64,000 nt of DNA from Streptomyces sp. NBC_01723 (GCF_036246005.1 NZ_CP109171.1:2654001-2718000), one strand, 5' to 3'. Shown: positions 48,071 to 57,603, counted from the stretch's first letter. Translations and numbers: made by a program. The notes: generated from the letters alone by a model not told the origin.

Positions 48071-50647
48071 GTGCCTGGCACAAACCTGACTCGCGAAGAG
48101 GCGCGGCAGCGGGCGACGCTGCTGAGCGTTGACTCGTACGAGATCGATCTCGACCTCACCGGCGCGCAGGAGGGCGGCACCTACCGGTCCGTGACCACGG
48201 TGCGCTTCGACGTCGCGGAGGGCGGCGGCGAGTCCTTCATCGACCTGGTCGCGCCGACGGTCCACGAGGTGACGCTGAACGGCGACGCCCTCGACGCCGA
48301 CGAGGTGTTCCAGGACTCCCGCATCGCCCTGCCGGGCCTGCTGCCGGGGCGCAACATCCTGCGCGTGGCCGCCGACTGCGCGTACACCAACACCGGCGAG
48401 GGCCTGCACCGGTTCGTCGACCCGGTGGACGACCAGGCGTACCTGTACACCCAGTTCGAGGTGCCGGACGCCCGCCGGGTGTTCGCGTCCTTCGAGCAGC
48501 CCGACCTCAAGGCGACGTTCCAGTTCACCGTGAAGGCGCCCGAGGGCTGGACGGTCATCTCCAACTCGCCGACGCCCGAGCCGAAGGACAGCGTCTGGGT
48601 CTTCGAGCCGACCCCGCGCCTCTCGTCGTACGTCACGGCCCTGATCGTCGGCCCGTACCACTCGGTGCACAGCGTGTACGAGAAGGACGGCCAGTCCGTC
48701 CCGCTCGGCATCTACTGCCGCCCGTCGCTCGCCGAGCACCTCGACTCGGACGCCATCTTCGAGGTGACCCGGCAGGGCTTCGAGTGGTTCCAGGAGAAGT
48801 TCGACTACCCGTACCCCTTCAAGAAGTACGACCAGCTCTTCGTGCCGGAGTTCAACGCGGGCGCGATGGAGAACGCGGGCGCGGTGACCATCCGGGACCA
48901 GTACGTGTTCCGCTCGAAGGTGACGGACGCCGCGTACGAGGTGCGGGCGGCGACGATCCTGCACGAGCTGGCGCACATGTGGTTCGGCGACCTGGTCACC
49001 ATGGAGTGGTGGAACGACCTGTGGCTGAACGAGTCGTTCGCCACCTACGCCGAGGCCGCCTGCCAGGCCGACGCGCCCGGCTCCAAGTGGCCGCACTCGT
49101 GGACGACGTTCGCCAACCAGATGAAGACCTGGGCCTACCGGCAGGACCAGCTCCCGTCCACGCACCCGATCATGGCGGACATCAGCGACCTGGACGACGT
49201 GCTCGTCAACTTCGACGGCATCACGTACGCCAAGGGCGCGAGCGTGCTCAAGCAGCTCGTCGCGTACGTCGGTGAGGACGCGTTCTTCCGGGGCGTGCAG
49301 GCGTACTTCAAGCGGCACGCGTTCGGCAACACGCGCCTGTCCGACCTGCTGGGCGTGCTGGAGGAGACCTCCGGGCGCGACCTGAAGACCTGGTCGAAGG
49401 CGTGGCTGGAGACGGCGGGCATCAACGTGCTGCGCCCGGAGATCGAGACGGACGGCGAGGGAGTGATCACCTCCTTCGCCATCCGGCAGGAGGCTCCGGC
49501 CCTGCCCGCCGGTGCCAAGGGCGAGCCCACGCTGCGCCCGCACCGCATCGCGGTCGGCGCCTACGACCTCGACGCGGACGGCAAGCTGGTGCGCGGCGAG
49601 CGCGTGGAACTGGACGTGGACGGGGAGCTGACGGACGTACCGCAGCTGGTCGGCAAGGCCCGCCCGGCGGTGCTGCTCCTGAACGACGACGACCTGTCGT
49701 ACGCGAAGGTCAGGCTGGACGAGCAGTCCCTGGCCGTCGTCACCGAGCACCTGGGCGACTTCACCGAGTCGCTGCCGCGCGCGCTGTGCTGGGCGTCGGC
49801 CTGGGACATGACCCGGGACGCGGAGCTGGCCACCCGGGACTACCTCTCCCTGGTGCTGTCCGGCATCGGCAAGGAATCCGACATCGGTGTCGTGCAGTCG
49901 CTGCACCGCCAGGTGAAGCTGGCCATCGACCAGTACGCCGCCCCGACCGCCCGCGAGGCGCTGCTCACCCGCTGGACCGAGGCCACGCTGGCCCACCTGC
50001 GGGCCGCCGAGGCGGGCAGCGACCACCAGCTGGCGTGGGCGCGCGCGTTCGCGGCGACGGCGCGGACGCCGGAGCAGCTCGACCTGCTGGACGCGCTCCT
50101 CGACGGCACGCAGACGATCGAGGGCCTGGCCGTCGACACGGAGCTGCGCTGGGCGTTCGTGCAGCGGCTGGCGGCCGTGGGCCGGTTCGGCGGCTCGGAG
50201 ATCGCCTCGGAGTACGAGCGGGACAAGACGGCCGCCGGTGAGCGGCACGCCGCCACCGCGCGTGCCGCCCGGCCCACCGAGCAGGCCAAGGCGGAGGCCT
50301 GGGAGTCGGTCGTGGAGTCCGACAAGCTGCCGAACGCCGTCCAGGAGGCGGTCATCGCCGGCTTCGTCCAGACCGACCAGCGCGAGCTGCTGGCGTCGTA
50401 CACGGAGCGGTACTTCGAGGCGCTGAAGGGCGTCTGGGAGTCCCGGTCGCACGAGATGGCCCAGCAGATCGCGGTCGGCCTGTACCCGGCGGTGCAGGTG
50501 TCGCAGGAGACCCTGGACCGCACGGACGCGTGGCTGGCCTCCGCCCAGCCGAACGCGGCCCTGCGCCGCCTGGTCTCGGAGTCCCGCTCGGGCATCGAAC
50601 GCGCCCTGCTGGCCCAGGCGGCCGACGCGGCGGCGACCACGGAGTAG
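48071..50647 (+). CDS. pepN: M1 zinc aminopeptidase N, paralogue 2
   Basis: The 858-aa protein has GAMENAG and HELAHMWFGDLVTMEW (HExxH from residue 298, distal Glu in LNESFATY), and a full-length ERAP-like C-terminal domain. It begins MPGTNLTREEARQRATLLS, nearly parallel to paralogue 1, but lacks the latter's Gly/Arg-rich insert. GAGGAG lies 8 nt before the GTG. The two copies bracket an 8-kb block and are on the same strand. Confidence 0.95.
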   Translation: MPGTNLTREEARQRATLLSVDSYEIDLDLTGAQEGGTYRSVTTVRFDVAEGGGESFIDLVAPTVHEVTLNGDALDADEVFQDSRIALPGLLPGRNILRVAADCAYTNTGEGLHRFVDPVDDQAYLYTQFEVPDARRVFASFEQPDLKATFQFTVKAPEGWTVISNSPTPEPKDSVWVFEPTPRLSSYVTALIVGPYHSVHSVYEKDGQSVPLGIYCRPSLAEHLDSDAIFEVTRQGFEWFQEKFDYPYPFKKYDQLFVPEFNAGAMENAGAVTIRDQYVFRSKVTDAAYEVRAATILHELAHMWFGDLVTMEWWNDLWLNESFATYAEAACQADAPGSKWPHSWTTFANQMKTWAYRQDQLPSTHPIMADISDLDDVLVNFDGITYAKGASVLKQLVAYVGEDAFFRGVQAYFKRHAFGNTRLSDLLGVLEETSGRDLKTWSKAWLETAGINVLRPEIETDGEGVITSFAIRQEAPALPAGAKGEPTLRPHRIAVGAYDLDADGKLVRGERVELDVDGELTDVPQLVGKARPAVLLLNDDDLSYAKVRLDEQSLAVVTEHLGDFTESLPRALCWASAWDMTRDAELATRDYLSLVLSGIGKESDIGVVQSLHRQVKLAIDQYAAPTAREALLTRWTEATLAHLRAAEAGSDHQLAWARAFAATARTPEQLDLLDALLDGTQTIEGLAVDTELRWAFVQRLAAVGRFGGSEIASEYERDKTAAGERHAATARAARPTEQAKAEAWESVVESDKLPNAVQEAVIAGFVQTDQRELLASYTERYFEALKGVWESRSHEMAQQIAVGLYPAVQVSQETLDRTDAWLASAQPNAALRRLVSESRSGIERALLAQAADAAATTE

Positions 50648-50658
50648 GTCTTCACGCC

Positions 50659-50699
50659 GCAGGGGCGCCCGGTCCGCACGTCGGGCCGGGCGCCCCTGC
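50659..50699 (+). terminator. pepN 2 terminator
   Basis: A 14-bp perfect stem, GCAGGGGCGCCCGG/CCGGGCGCCCCTGC, with a 13-nt loop lies 11 bp after the stop. Confidence 0.8.
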
Positions 50700-50818
50700 C
50701 GTGTGCCCGGGTGGGCCGACGCGCGGCCGCCCCGTCACCGGGCCCGCCCGGGCCGTGCCGTTCGCCCACCACGCCCGGTGGCGCGCGCCGCGCCGCGGGG
50801 CCCCCGGCGCGGCTCGGC

Positions 50819-51721
50819 TCAGGGGCGGGAGGCCGCCGCCCCGTGGAGAGCCCCGAGTACCGTCGCGACGGCGGGGGCCTCCGACGCTCCCCTGCGTACG
50901 GCCGCGACGACGTGCCGGACGGGGCGGTCGGCGTGCAGGTCGCGCATGGAGACGCCGTCGCGCGGGACGGCCGCCATGCGGGGTACCAGGGCCACGCCCA
51001 TCCCGGCCCCGACCATCGCGAGGATCGCCGTCCAGCCGGCCGCCGTATGGGCCTGGTGCGGGCGGAAGCCGGCCGTCTCGCAGGCCGCATGCGTGATGGC
51101 GGACCAGGGGCCGCTGCCGCCGAAGATCCACGGCTCGGCGGCGAGGTCCGCCAGGCGGAGCCCTTCCGCGCGGGCCAGCGGGTGGTCGGCGGGCAGGGCC
51201 ACGTCCAGCGGGTCGGCGAGCAGCGGGACGCGGGTGAAGCGCGGGTCGGCGGCGCTCGGCGCCTGCGCGGCCAGCGACAGGGCGAGGTCCACCTCCCCGG
51301 CGGCCAGCAGTTCGTACGCCTCCTGCGCCTCGGCCTCCCGCACCCGCACCGTCACGGCGGGGTGGCTCGCCCGCAGCGCGGTGACGGCCGGTACGACGAG
51401 CGCCGGCACGGCGGTGGAGAAGGCGCCGACCCGTACCTCGCCGGCCTCTCCCCGGACGTACGCCGACAACTCGGCCTCCGCCCGTTCCAGTTGCTCGAAG
51501 ACCGCCTCCGTGTGCCGCAGTACGAGGCGGGCCGCGTCCGTCAGTCGGACCCGGCGCCCCTGGGCCCGGAGCAGTTCCACGCCGAGCTGCCGGGAGAGGT
51601 TCGTCAGCTGCTGGGAGACGGCGGACGGCGTCATGTTCAGCGCCTCGGCCGTCGCGGTCACCGTGCCCCGTTCCCGCAGCGTCCGCAGGATCTGCAGCTT
51701 GCGGATGTCCCAGTCGGCCAT
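50819..51721 (-). CDS. LysR-family transcriptional regulator
   Basis: The 300-aa protein has an N-terminal winged HTH (IRKLQILRTLRERGTVTATAEALNMTPSAVSQQLTNLSRQLG) and a periplasmic-binding-like effector domain. It lies 29 bp downstream of an EamA transporter gene on the same strand, which it may regulate; LysR genes are more often divergent from their targets. The inducer is unknown. Confidence 0.92.
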   Translation of the reverse strand: MADWDIRKLQILRTLRERGTVTATAEALNMTPSAVSQQLTNLSRQLGVELLRAQGRRVRLTDAARLVLRHTEAVFEQLERAEAELSAYVRGEAGEVRVGAFSTAVPALVVPAVTALRASHPAVTVRVREAEAQEAYELLAAGEVDLALSLAAQAPSAADPRFTRVPLLADPLDVALPADHPLARAEGLRLADLAAEPWIFGGSGPWSAITHAACETAGFRPHQAHTAAGWTAILAMVGAGMGVALVPRMAAVPRDGVSMRDLHADRPVRHVVAAVRRGASEAPAVATVLGALHGAAASRP

Positions 51722-51750
51722 GTCGGCAACCTGTCCGCGCCCGGCCCCCG

Positions 51751-52680
51751 TCACCGACGCGACCCCGCGCCGAGGACGACACCGCCGAGGATCAGCGCCA
51801 TGCAGCCCGCCTGCGCCCAGCCGGTCGGTTCGGCCAGCAGCGCCCAGGAGAGCAGGGCGACGCACACCGGCTGGAGGTAGTAGACGACGCCGGCGCGGGA
51901 CGGGCCGATCAGGGAGATCGCCCTGTTCCAGGCGAAGAAGGCCACCGCCGAGGAGGCGACACCGACGTAGAGGAGGGCGAGGACGGTGCCCGGCTCCGGG
52001 CTGAAGCCGCCCCGCGCGGCGAGGCTGACGCCCTGCGCGGGAAGCAGCATGAGGGTGCCGAGGAGGAACGTGGTGAACAGGAACCCGACCCCGTCCAGAC
52101 CGGTGGGCCTGCGGCGCAGCAGCGCGCTGTACGACCCGAAGCAGCAGGCCGCGGCGATCATCCACAGGTCGCCCGCCGAGAAGCCCGCCCCGCCTCCGAC
52201 CAGCAGCAGCACCCCCGCGCAGGCGACGAGCAGCCCCGCCACCCGACGGGCGCCGAGCCGTACGCCGCCCGCCCGTTCGTAGACCGCCATCAGCACCGGG
52301 GACGCCGCCATGATCATGCCCATGTTGGCGGCGGGCGTGGTGACGCCGGCCTGGTTGACGAGGGTGTTGTAGACGGCCACGCCGAGCAGGGAGGCGAGGA
52401 GTACGAAGCCGAGGTGGCGCCGGATGAGCGCGCGCTGCCGCCATGCCCGCCGGGCGCCGAAGGGGGCCACGACCGCGAGCGCCACCACCCAGCGCCAGAA
52501 CGCGTGCTGCACGGGCGGGACGCTGTCCCCGAGGGCACGGGAGGCGACGAAGCTGCCGGACCAGACGACGGTGGCGAGCACGGCGAGCCCGATCCCGAGC
52601 GCGACGGGGGCGGCGGGCGCGGCGAGGGCGTTGGCAGGGGTGGGAGCGGGGGTGACGGTCCGGCGGTCGGCTACGGCCAC
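51751..52680 (-). CDS. EamA/DMT-family transporter 1
   Basis: The 309-aa protein has ten hydrophobic segments in two EamA repeats (VWSGSFVASRAL in the first, AFFAWNRAISLIGPSRAG in the second). It is a drug/metabolite transporter, probably an exporter of amino acids or small metabolites. The GTG start has AAAGGA upstream. It is followed by the LysR gene. Another EamA gene ends 34 bp before its start, on the same strand. Confidence 0.9.
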   Translation of the reverse strand: MAVADRRTVTPAPTPANALAAPAAPVALGIGLAVLATVVWSGSFVASRALGDSVPPVQHAFWRWVVALAVVAPFGARRAWRQRALIRRHLGFVLLASLLGVAVYNTLVNQAGVTTPAANMGMIMAASPVLMAVYERAGGVRLGARRVAGLLVACAGVLLLVGGGAGFSAGDLWMIAAACCFGSYSALLRRRPTGLDGVGFLFTTFLLGTLMLLPAQGVSLAARGGFSPEPGTVLALLYVGVASSAVAFFAWNRAISLIGPSRAGVVYYLQPVCVALLSWALLAEPTGWAQAGCMALILGGVVLGAGSRR

Positions 52681-52714
52681 GGAGGTCCTTTCACTGTCGA
52701 CGGTCGTGGTGGAG

Positions 52715-53668
52715 CTACCGTCGCAGGCCCGGACCCGTCAGGTCCATCGAATCTTTTCGACTGTTCCTTGAAGGAGAACTGAACGGTTCGAGCGCCGTGC
52801 CCGTCTTCGCTCGCGGCGCCCGCTGCCCCGCGACCGTCGCCCCGAACGCCAGCGCCATGCCGGCCAGTTGCACCGGCGTCAGCGTCTCGCCCAGCGCCGC
52901 CCAGCCGACGACCGCGGCGGTGAGCGGCGAGAGCGGGCCGAGGAAGGTGACCTGGGTGGCGGAGAGCCGGCCGATGCCGCGGAACCAGAGCCAGTACGCC
53001 ACCGCCGTGTTGGCCAGCGCCAGGTAGAGGTAGCCGCCGACCGCCGCGCCGTCCAGGGCGGGTGGAGCACCCTCGACCAGGAGGGCGACCGGCGCGATGA
53101 GCAGCCCGCCCGCGGTCAGTTGCCAGCCGGTGAGCGCGAGCGGGCCGACGCCTTCGGGGCGGCCCCAGCGCTTGGTGAGCACGGTGCCGGTGGACATGGA
53201 CGCGGCGGAGGCCAGGGCGGCCGGCGCGCCGAGCGCGTCCAGCCCCCCGGCCGCCTTCAGCACGACCAGGCTGACGCCGAACGCGGCGACGACACCGGTG
53301 AGCACCGCGCGCGTGGTGGGCCGCTGTCCCAGCAGCAGGGCCGAGAGCCCGACGACGAAGAGCGGGCCGACCGAGCCGACGACGGCCGCCATGCCGCCCG
53401 GCAGCCGGTACGCGGAGAGGAACAGCAGCGGGAAGAAGGCGCCGATGTTCAGCGCGCCCAGCACCGCCGCCTTCCACCACCAGGCGCCGCGCGGCAGCAC
53501 CCGGGCGAGCGCGAGCAGCAGCAGGCCGGCGGGCAGGGCGCGGGCCAGACCGGTGAACAGGGGCCGGTCCGGTGGGAGGAACTCGGTGGTCACGGCGTAG
53601 GTGGTGCCCCAGGAGACGGGGGCGAGGGCGGTGAGCGCGATGAGGGAGGTGCGACCGGCGGACGGCAT
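52715..53668 (-). CDS. EamA/DMT-family transporter 2, leaderless
   Basis: The 317-aa, roughly ten-helix transporter (APVSWGTTYAVTTEFLP start; second repeat ANTAVAYWLWFRGIGRLSA) is of the RhtA-like exporter type. The ATG has no ribosome-binding site, but a consensus promoter ends exactly 6 bp before it, so the mRNA is probably leaderless. Its promoter overlaps the divergent MarR promoter and operator. The C-terminal ~25 residues (SRNSRKDSMDLTGPGLRR) are polar and run into the upstream region of transporter 1. Confidence 0.9.
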   Translation of the reverse strand: MPSAGRTSLIALTALAPVSWGTTYAVTTEFLPPDRPLFTGLARALPAGLLLLALARVLPRGAWWWKAAVLGALNIGAFFPLLFLSAYRLPGGMAAVVGSVGPLFVVGLSALLLGQRPTTRAVLTGVVAAFGVSLVVLKAAGGLDALGAPAALASAASMSTGTVLTKRWGRPEGVGPLALTGWQLTAGGLLIAPVALLVEGAPPALDGAAVGGYLYLALANTAVAYWLWFRGIGRLSATQVTFLGPLSPLTAAVVGWAALGETLTPVQLAGMALAFGATVAGQRAPRAKTGTALEPFSSPSRNSRKDSMDLTGPGLRR

Positions 53669-53674
53669 GGAGGT

Positions 53675-53710
53675 AGCTTACTTGTAAGCAAGTTTCCGTC
53701 AAGCTACTTT
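53675..53710. promoter_or_regulatory. Overlapping divergent promoters with MarR-type operator
   Basis: The minus strand has TTGACG (53702-53697), 16 bp, then TAAGCT (53680-53675), directed at the EamA ATG at 53668. The plus strand has TTGTAA (53682-53687), 17 bp, then TACTTT (53705-53710), directed at marR. The inverted repeat ACTTG-N4-CAAGT (53680-53693) lies inside both. Confidence 0.75.
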
Positions 53711-53746
53711 CTTGCGGCCGAGCGGAATCCTCCCGATACTCGTGCC

Positions 53747-54280
53747 ATGACCGATCACCCCGGGACACCCCCCGAGTCCTCCCCCGAGCCGCGCAAGGAC
53801 CCCGTCGACGCGATCGTCGACCAGTGGGCGGTGGTCCGTCCCGACCTGGACACGGCCGCCATGGAGGTGTTCGGCCGGGTCTTCCGGCTGGCCCGCGCCA
53901 TGGGCGACCGGATGGAGAAGGCGTACGCCCGCTTCGGGATCTCCCGCGGGGAGTTCGACGCCCTGGCCACCCTGCGCCGCTCCGGCGAGCCCTACACGCT
54001 CTCGCCCCGGCAGCTCTCGGCCACGCTGATGCTCACCACCGGCGGCATGACCGGCCGCCTGGACAAGCTCGAACGCGCGGGGCTGCTGCGGCGCTCCCCC
54101 GACCCGCACGACCGCCGGGGACTCCAGGTCACGCTCACCGACCGGGGCCTGGAGCTGATCGACGAGGCGGTCGGCGCGGGTCTCGCCGCCCAGACGGAGG
54201 CCCTGTCCGCCCTGGACGCGCGACAGGCCGCCGAGGTGGCCGGCCTGCTGCGGGTCCTGCTCGCCGGCACCGAGAAGTAG
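53747..54280 (+). CDS. MarR-family transcriptional regulator
   Basis: The 177-aa winged-HTH protein has the DNA-binding region LSPRQLSATLMLTTGGMTGRLDKLERAGLLRRSPDPHDRRGLQVTLTDRG. It is divergent from EamA transporter 2 and probably represses both genes through the ACTTG-N4-CAAGT operator between them, with ligand binding relieving repression. This is a classic exporter/MarR pair. Confidence 0.92.
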   Translation: MTDHPGTPPESSPEPRKDPVDAIVDQWAVVRPDLDTAAMEVFGRVFRLARAMGDRMEKAYARFGISRGEFDALATLRRSGEPYTLSPRQLSATLMLTTGGMTGRLDKLERAGLLRRSPDPHDRRGLQVTLTDRGLELIDEAVGAGLAAQTEALSALDARQAAEVAGLLRVLLAGTEK

Positions 54281-54310
54281 GCCGGGAAGCAGGCGGATCC
54301 CTCAGATCCC

Positions 54311-54650
54311 TCAGCCCACGTGCGCGGCGACGGCCGACCCGGTCTCCGCCGCGCCGGCGTCGTCCGCCGCCCAGGCCACGTACCCGTCGGGGCGCACCAG
54401 CACCGTCGTACGCCGCCCGCTCGCCCAGCACTCCACGGACAGCCGCTCCTTGCGGCCCTCCCCGTCCAGGTGCGCCTGCGCACCCTGGGCCGACGCCGGA
54501 GTGATCAGCACGAACCGTCCGCCGCGCAGCGCCTCGTAGAGCCGGCCCCCGCCCGCGAGGGGCAGGTCCGGGACGCGGGTGCCGGTCAGCCCGTGGGCGC
54601 CGCGGGGAGCGGGGTAGTTGTAGCCGATGCCCGTGACCCGGCCGGTGACC
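54311..54650 (-). pseudogene. FAD-dependent aromatic monooxygenase, C-terminal remnant
   Basis: The minus-strand frame encodes only the C-terminal thioredoxin-like tail of a PheA/TfdB-type hydroxylase (GLTGTRVPDLPLAGGGRLYEALRGGRFVLI, then TTVLVRPDGYVAWA). The FAD-binding ~380 residues are missing. Homology fades near 54650, where the frame meets an oppositely oriented tetR remnant. The gene is dead. Confidence 0.75.
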
Positions 54651-54661
54651 CGGCGACGGGC

Positions 54662-55024
54662 CGGGCCCACGTGGCCGAGCTGCCGCGCGAGGAGGTCGGA
54701 CGGGCCCTGATGACGCACTTCCTCTCCCGGTGGGAGGAGAACGAGGTGCTCACGGCGCTGCTCCGGGCCGGGACCACCAACCAGGCCGGGGCGGAACGCA
54801 TGCAGGGCATCTTCCGCGACCAGGTACTGCCGGTCGCCCTACGGGTCTGCCCGGACCCCGAGCAGGCGCCCGCGCGGGCCGCGCTCGTCGCGACGCAGGT
54901 GCTCGGTCTGGCGCTCACGCGCTACATCCTGCGGTTCCCGCCGGCCGTGGCGCTGCACCGCGAGGAGCTTCTGGCGTGGCTGGCGCCGACGCTCGAACGC
55001 TATCTGACCGCGCCGAGTCCCTGA
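54662..55024 (+). pseudogene. TetR-family regulator, C-terminal remnant
   Basis: The frame encodes the ligand-binding half of a TetR regulator (TetR_C_16-like: FLSRWEENEVLTALLRAGTTNQAG, then RAALVATQVLGLALTRYILRFPP). The N-terminal HTH is absent. It abuts the monooxygenase remnant tail-out, so a single deletion of a divergent pair removed both starts and the shared promoter region. Confidence 0.75.
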
Positions 55025-55055
55025 GACACGCGGCCCCGGCCCGTGAGAACGCCAA

Positions 55056-55094
55056 AGGGCGCCGCCCCGTCACATGTGTGCGGGGCGGCGCCCT
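55056..55094. terminator. Terminator between the tetR remnant and a small membrane gene
   Basis: A 14-bp stem (AGGGCGCCGCCCCG and its complement) with an 11-nt loop that itself contains CACATGTG. Confidence 0.75.
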
Positions 55095-55116
55095 CGGTGA
55101 AGCCGTTGCGGAGAGG

Positions 55117-55410
55117 TCAGGCCTTCGCGGCGACCTCGGCCTTGGTCTTGGTCTTGTTCTTGGTCCCGGGAGTGATCACCCGGTGCTCCGGCTTGGACCT
55201 GTCCAGGGCCATGACCAGACCGGCGATGACCACGAACAGCGCGAGCGGGGCCAGGACGTAGTAGCCCAGCGTCTCGATGACGCTCAGGCCGGTGCCGGGG
55301 TCGTCGCCGTCGTCGCGGGTCAGCGCGAGCGCGGGGGACGACATGAGCAGCATCATCAGCGTCGTACCGGCTGCCAGGGCGCCGGCGCGCAGGGCGTTCT
55401 TCTTGTCCAC
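55117..55410 (-). CDS. Small 97-aa membrane protein with signal-like N-terminus
   Basis: The product has an N-terminal hydrophobic segment ending in an ALA-type site (MMLLMSSPALALTRDD), a second helix (YYVLAPLALFVVIAGLVMAL) and a Lys-rich cytoplasmic-type tail (TKNKTKTKAE). It starts at a GTG. From memory it resembles a conserved actinobacterial small membrane protein of unknown role. It is in the same direction as malQ, 70 bp downstream of its stop. Confidence 0.75.
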   Translation of the reverse strand: MDKKNALRAGALAAGTTLMMLLMSSPALALTRDDGDDPGTGLSVIETLGYYVLAPLALFVVIAGLVMALDRSKPEHRVITPGTKNKTKTKAEVAAKA

Positions 55411-55482
55411 GGTGCCAAGTTAGCGAACGGCCGGAGGGACCGCGCGCCCGGGGTGCCCGTACGGGGCCCGCGGGCGCCCGGT

Positions 55483-57594
55483 TCAGCCGTCCCGGCCGTC
55501 GTCGCGTTCCCTTACGACGTCGATCAGGGCGTGCAGGCGGGGTGAGGCGGCCAGGTCCTCCAGGGTCACCGGGCGGCCCTCGGCGTCGGCGACGGGCAGC
55601 CGCCAGTTCGGGTACTGGTCCCAGGTGCCGGGGAGGTTCTGCGGGCGGCGGTCGCCGACGGCGTCCGGGAGCCAGACGCCGACCATGCGGGCCGGGGTGC
55701 GCAGCAGGAAGCGGTGCACGGCCTGGATCTCCGCCTCCTCCGCGGGGGCTCCGGTGTCGCCGCCGGTGCCGTCCAGCAGCCCGAGCCGGGCGAGGACTTC
55801 CAGCCACTCCGCGGTGTCCGCCGCGGACTCGGCGCGCTCCCGCTCCAGCGGGCGGGTGAGCAGGCCGAGGCGGTCGCGGAGTTCGACGTGCTCGCCGGTG
55901 AGGCGGGCTGCGGTGGACGGCAGGTCGTGGGTGGTGGCGGTGGCGAGGCAGTCGGCGCGCCACCGCTCGGGTGGCAGCGGACGGCCGTCGCCGGTCCAGT
56001 CGCGCTCGAACCACAGCACCGAGGTGCCCAGCACCCCGCGTTCGCGCAGCGCCTCGCGCACGCCGGGTTCGACGGTGCCCAGGTCCTCGCCGATGACGAC
56101 GGCACCGGCCCGGGTGGCCTCCAGGACGAGGACGGCGAGCATGGCCTCGGCGTCGTAGTGGACGTAGGTGCCCTGGGTGGGCGGGTGGCCCTCGGGAACC
56201 CACCAGAGCCGGAACAGGCCCATGACGTGGTCGACGCGCAGCGCGCCGGCGTAGCGGAACAGGCCGCGCAGCAGGTCCCGGAAGGGCGCGTACCCGGAGT
56301 CGGCGAGGCGGTCGGGGCGCCAGGGCGGCAGGCCCCAGTCCTGGCCGAGGGCGTTGAAGGCGTCGGGCGGGGCGCCCACCGACATGCCGCGGGCGAAGTA
56401 CTCCTGCTGCGCCCAGGAGTCGGCGCCGCGCGGGTGCACGCCGACGGCGAGGTCGTGCACGATCCCGACCGGCATCCCGGCCTCGCGGGCGGTGTGCTGG
56501 GCGGCGGTGAGCTGGGTGTCGGTGAGCCAGGTGAGCCGGGAGTGGAAGTCGACGCGGTCCATCAGCTCGGTGCGGGCGCGTTCGGTGGCGGCCGAGCGGG
56601 GGTCGCGCAGACCCTCGGGCCAGCGGTGCCAGTCGGGGCCGTGGATCTCGGCGAGCGCGCACCAGGTGGCGTGGTCCTCCAGCGCGGTGCCCTGTGCGGC
56701 GAGGTAGTCGCAGTAGGCGGCGCGGCGGCCGGGCCCGAGGGGGACCTCGTGGAGCAGGTCGAGGGCGTCGCGCTTCACCTCCCACACGGCGTCCCGGTCG
56801 ATGAGGGCGCCGTCGTCCAGTACGGCACCGCGCAGCCGTCCCGCCCGTTCCCCGAGCTTCCGGGCGCGCTCGGGGTCGGTGACGTAGGCGTACTCGGGCA
56901 CGTCCTCGATCCGCAGGTGGACGGGGTCGGGGAAGCGGCGCGAGGAGGGCCGGTACGGGGAGGGGTCGGACGGGGCGCCGGGCACGGCCGCGTGCAGCGG
57001 GTTGACCTGGACGAACCCGGCGCCGAGGGCCCGTCCGGCCCAGTCGGCCAGTTCGCGGAGGTCACCGAGGTCGCCCATGCCCCAGGAGCGGCGGGAGAGG
57101 AGGGAGTAGAGCTGGACCAGGAGTCCGTGGGAGCGGCCGGCGGGCGCGGGCAGCCGGGCGGGCGCCACGATCAGGTGGGCCCGGGCGGTGCGGCCGTCGG
57201 GGGTGGTGGCGGTCAGGCGGTGGACGCCGGGCGGGAGCCGCCCGGCGTCGTCGCGGGTCTCGCCCTGCTCGGTGTCGACGCGGAGCAGGGTGCCCTCGGG
57301 CAGTGCGGCGAGAGCGGCCGGCGTGCCGCCGTCGCTCCAGCCGACCACGGTGGGCGGCAGCAGGCGGTCACGCAGCCCGTTCTCACACGCGGCGAGCGCG
57401 GCCCGTACGGCCTCGGGGGTACTCGTGTCCACGCCGAGGGCGGCCAGCGCGAGGGTCACCGCGGTGACCGAGGCCGGGACGGTGCGGTCCGGGGACGGGC
57501 GGTAGGCGGTGGCGACGCCGTGCAGGGCGGCGAGCCTGGTCAGATCCTCGGGAAGGTCCTCGGCGGAGGGCTCGGCCGGCCCGGCTGCTGGCAT
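55483..57594 (-). CDS. malQ: 4-alpha-glucanotransferase (amylomaltase)
   Basis: The 703-aa GH77 enzyme has an N-terminal actinobacterial extension and the catalytic barrel. The nucleophile Asp is in ALRVDHVMGLFRLWW, the acid/base Glu in VIGEDLGTVEP and the stabilising Asp in TTHDLPS. It transfers maltosyl units between malto-oligosaccharides in glycogen/maltodextrin metabolism. A small repeat-containing ORF lies only 9 bp upstream on the same strand and would be co-transcribed. Confidence 0.95.
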   Translation of the reverse strand: MPAAGPAEPSAEDLPEDLTRLAALHGVATAYRPSPDRTVPASVTAVTLALAALGVDTSTPEAVRAALAACENGLRDRLLPPTVVGWSDGGTPAALAALPEGTLLRVDTEQGETRDDAGRLPPGVHRLTATTPDGRTARAHLIVAPARLPAPAGRSHGLLVQLYSLLSRRSWGMGDLGDLRELADWAGRALGAGFVQVNPLHAAVPGAPSDPSPYRPSSRRFPDPVHLRIEDVPEYAYVTDPERARKLGERAGRLRGAVLDDGALIDRDAVWEVKRDALDLLHEVPLGPGRRAAYCDYLAAQGTALEDHATWCALAEIHGPDWHRWPEGLRDPRSAATERARTELMDRVDFHSRLTWLTDTQLTAAQHTAREAGMPVGIVHDLAVGVHPRGADSWAQQEYFARGMSVGAPPDAFNALGQDWGLPPWRPDRLADSGYAPFRDLLRGLFRYAGALRVDHVMGLFRLWWVPEGHPPTQGTYVHYDAEAMLAVLVLEATRAGAVVIGEDLGTVEPGVREALRERGVLGTSVLWFERDWTGDGRPLPPERWRADCLATATTHDLPSTAARLTGEHVELRDRLGLLTRPLERERAESAADTAEWLEVLARLGLLDGTGGDTGAPAEEAEIQAVHRFLLRTPARMVGVWLPDAVGDRRPQNLPGTWDQYPNWRLPVADAEGRPVTLEDLAASPRLHALIDVVRERDDGRDG

Positions 57595-57603
57595 CTGTGA
57601 CCC

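Noticed and set aside
48071..50647. Second pepN copy as an assembly duplicate
   Set aside because: The sequences differ throughout and the first copy has an insert, so they are true paralogues.
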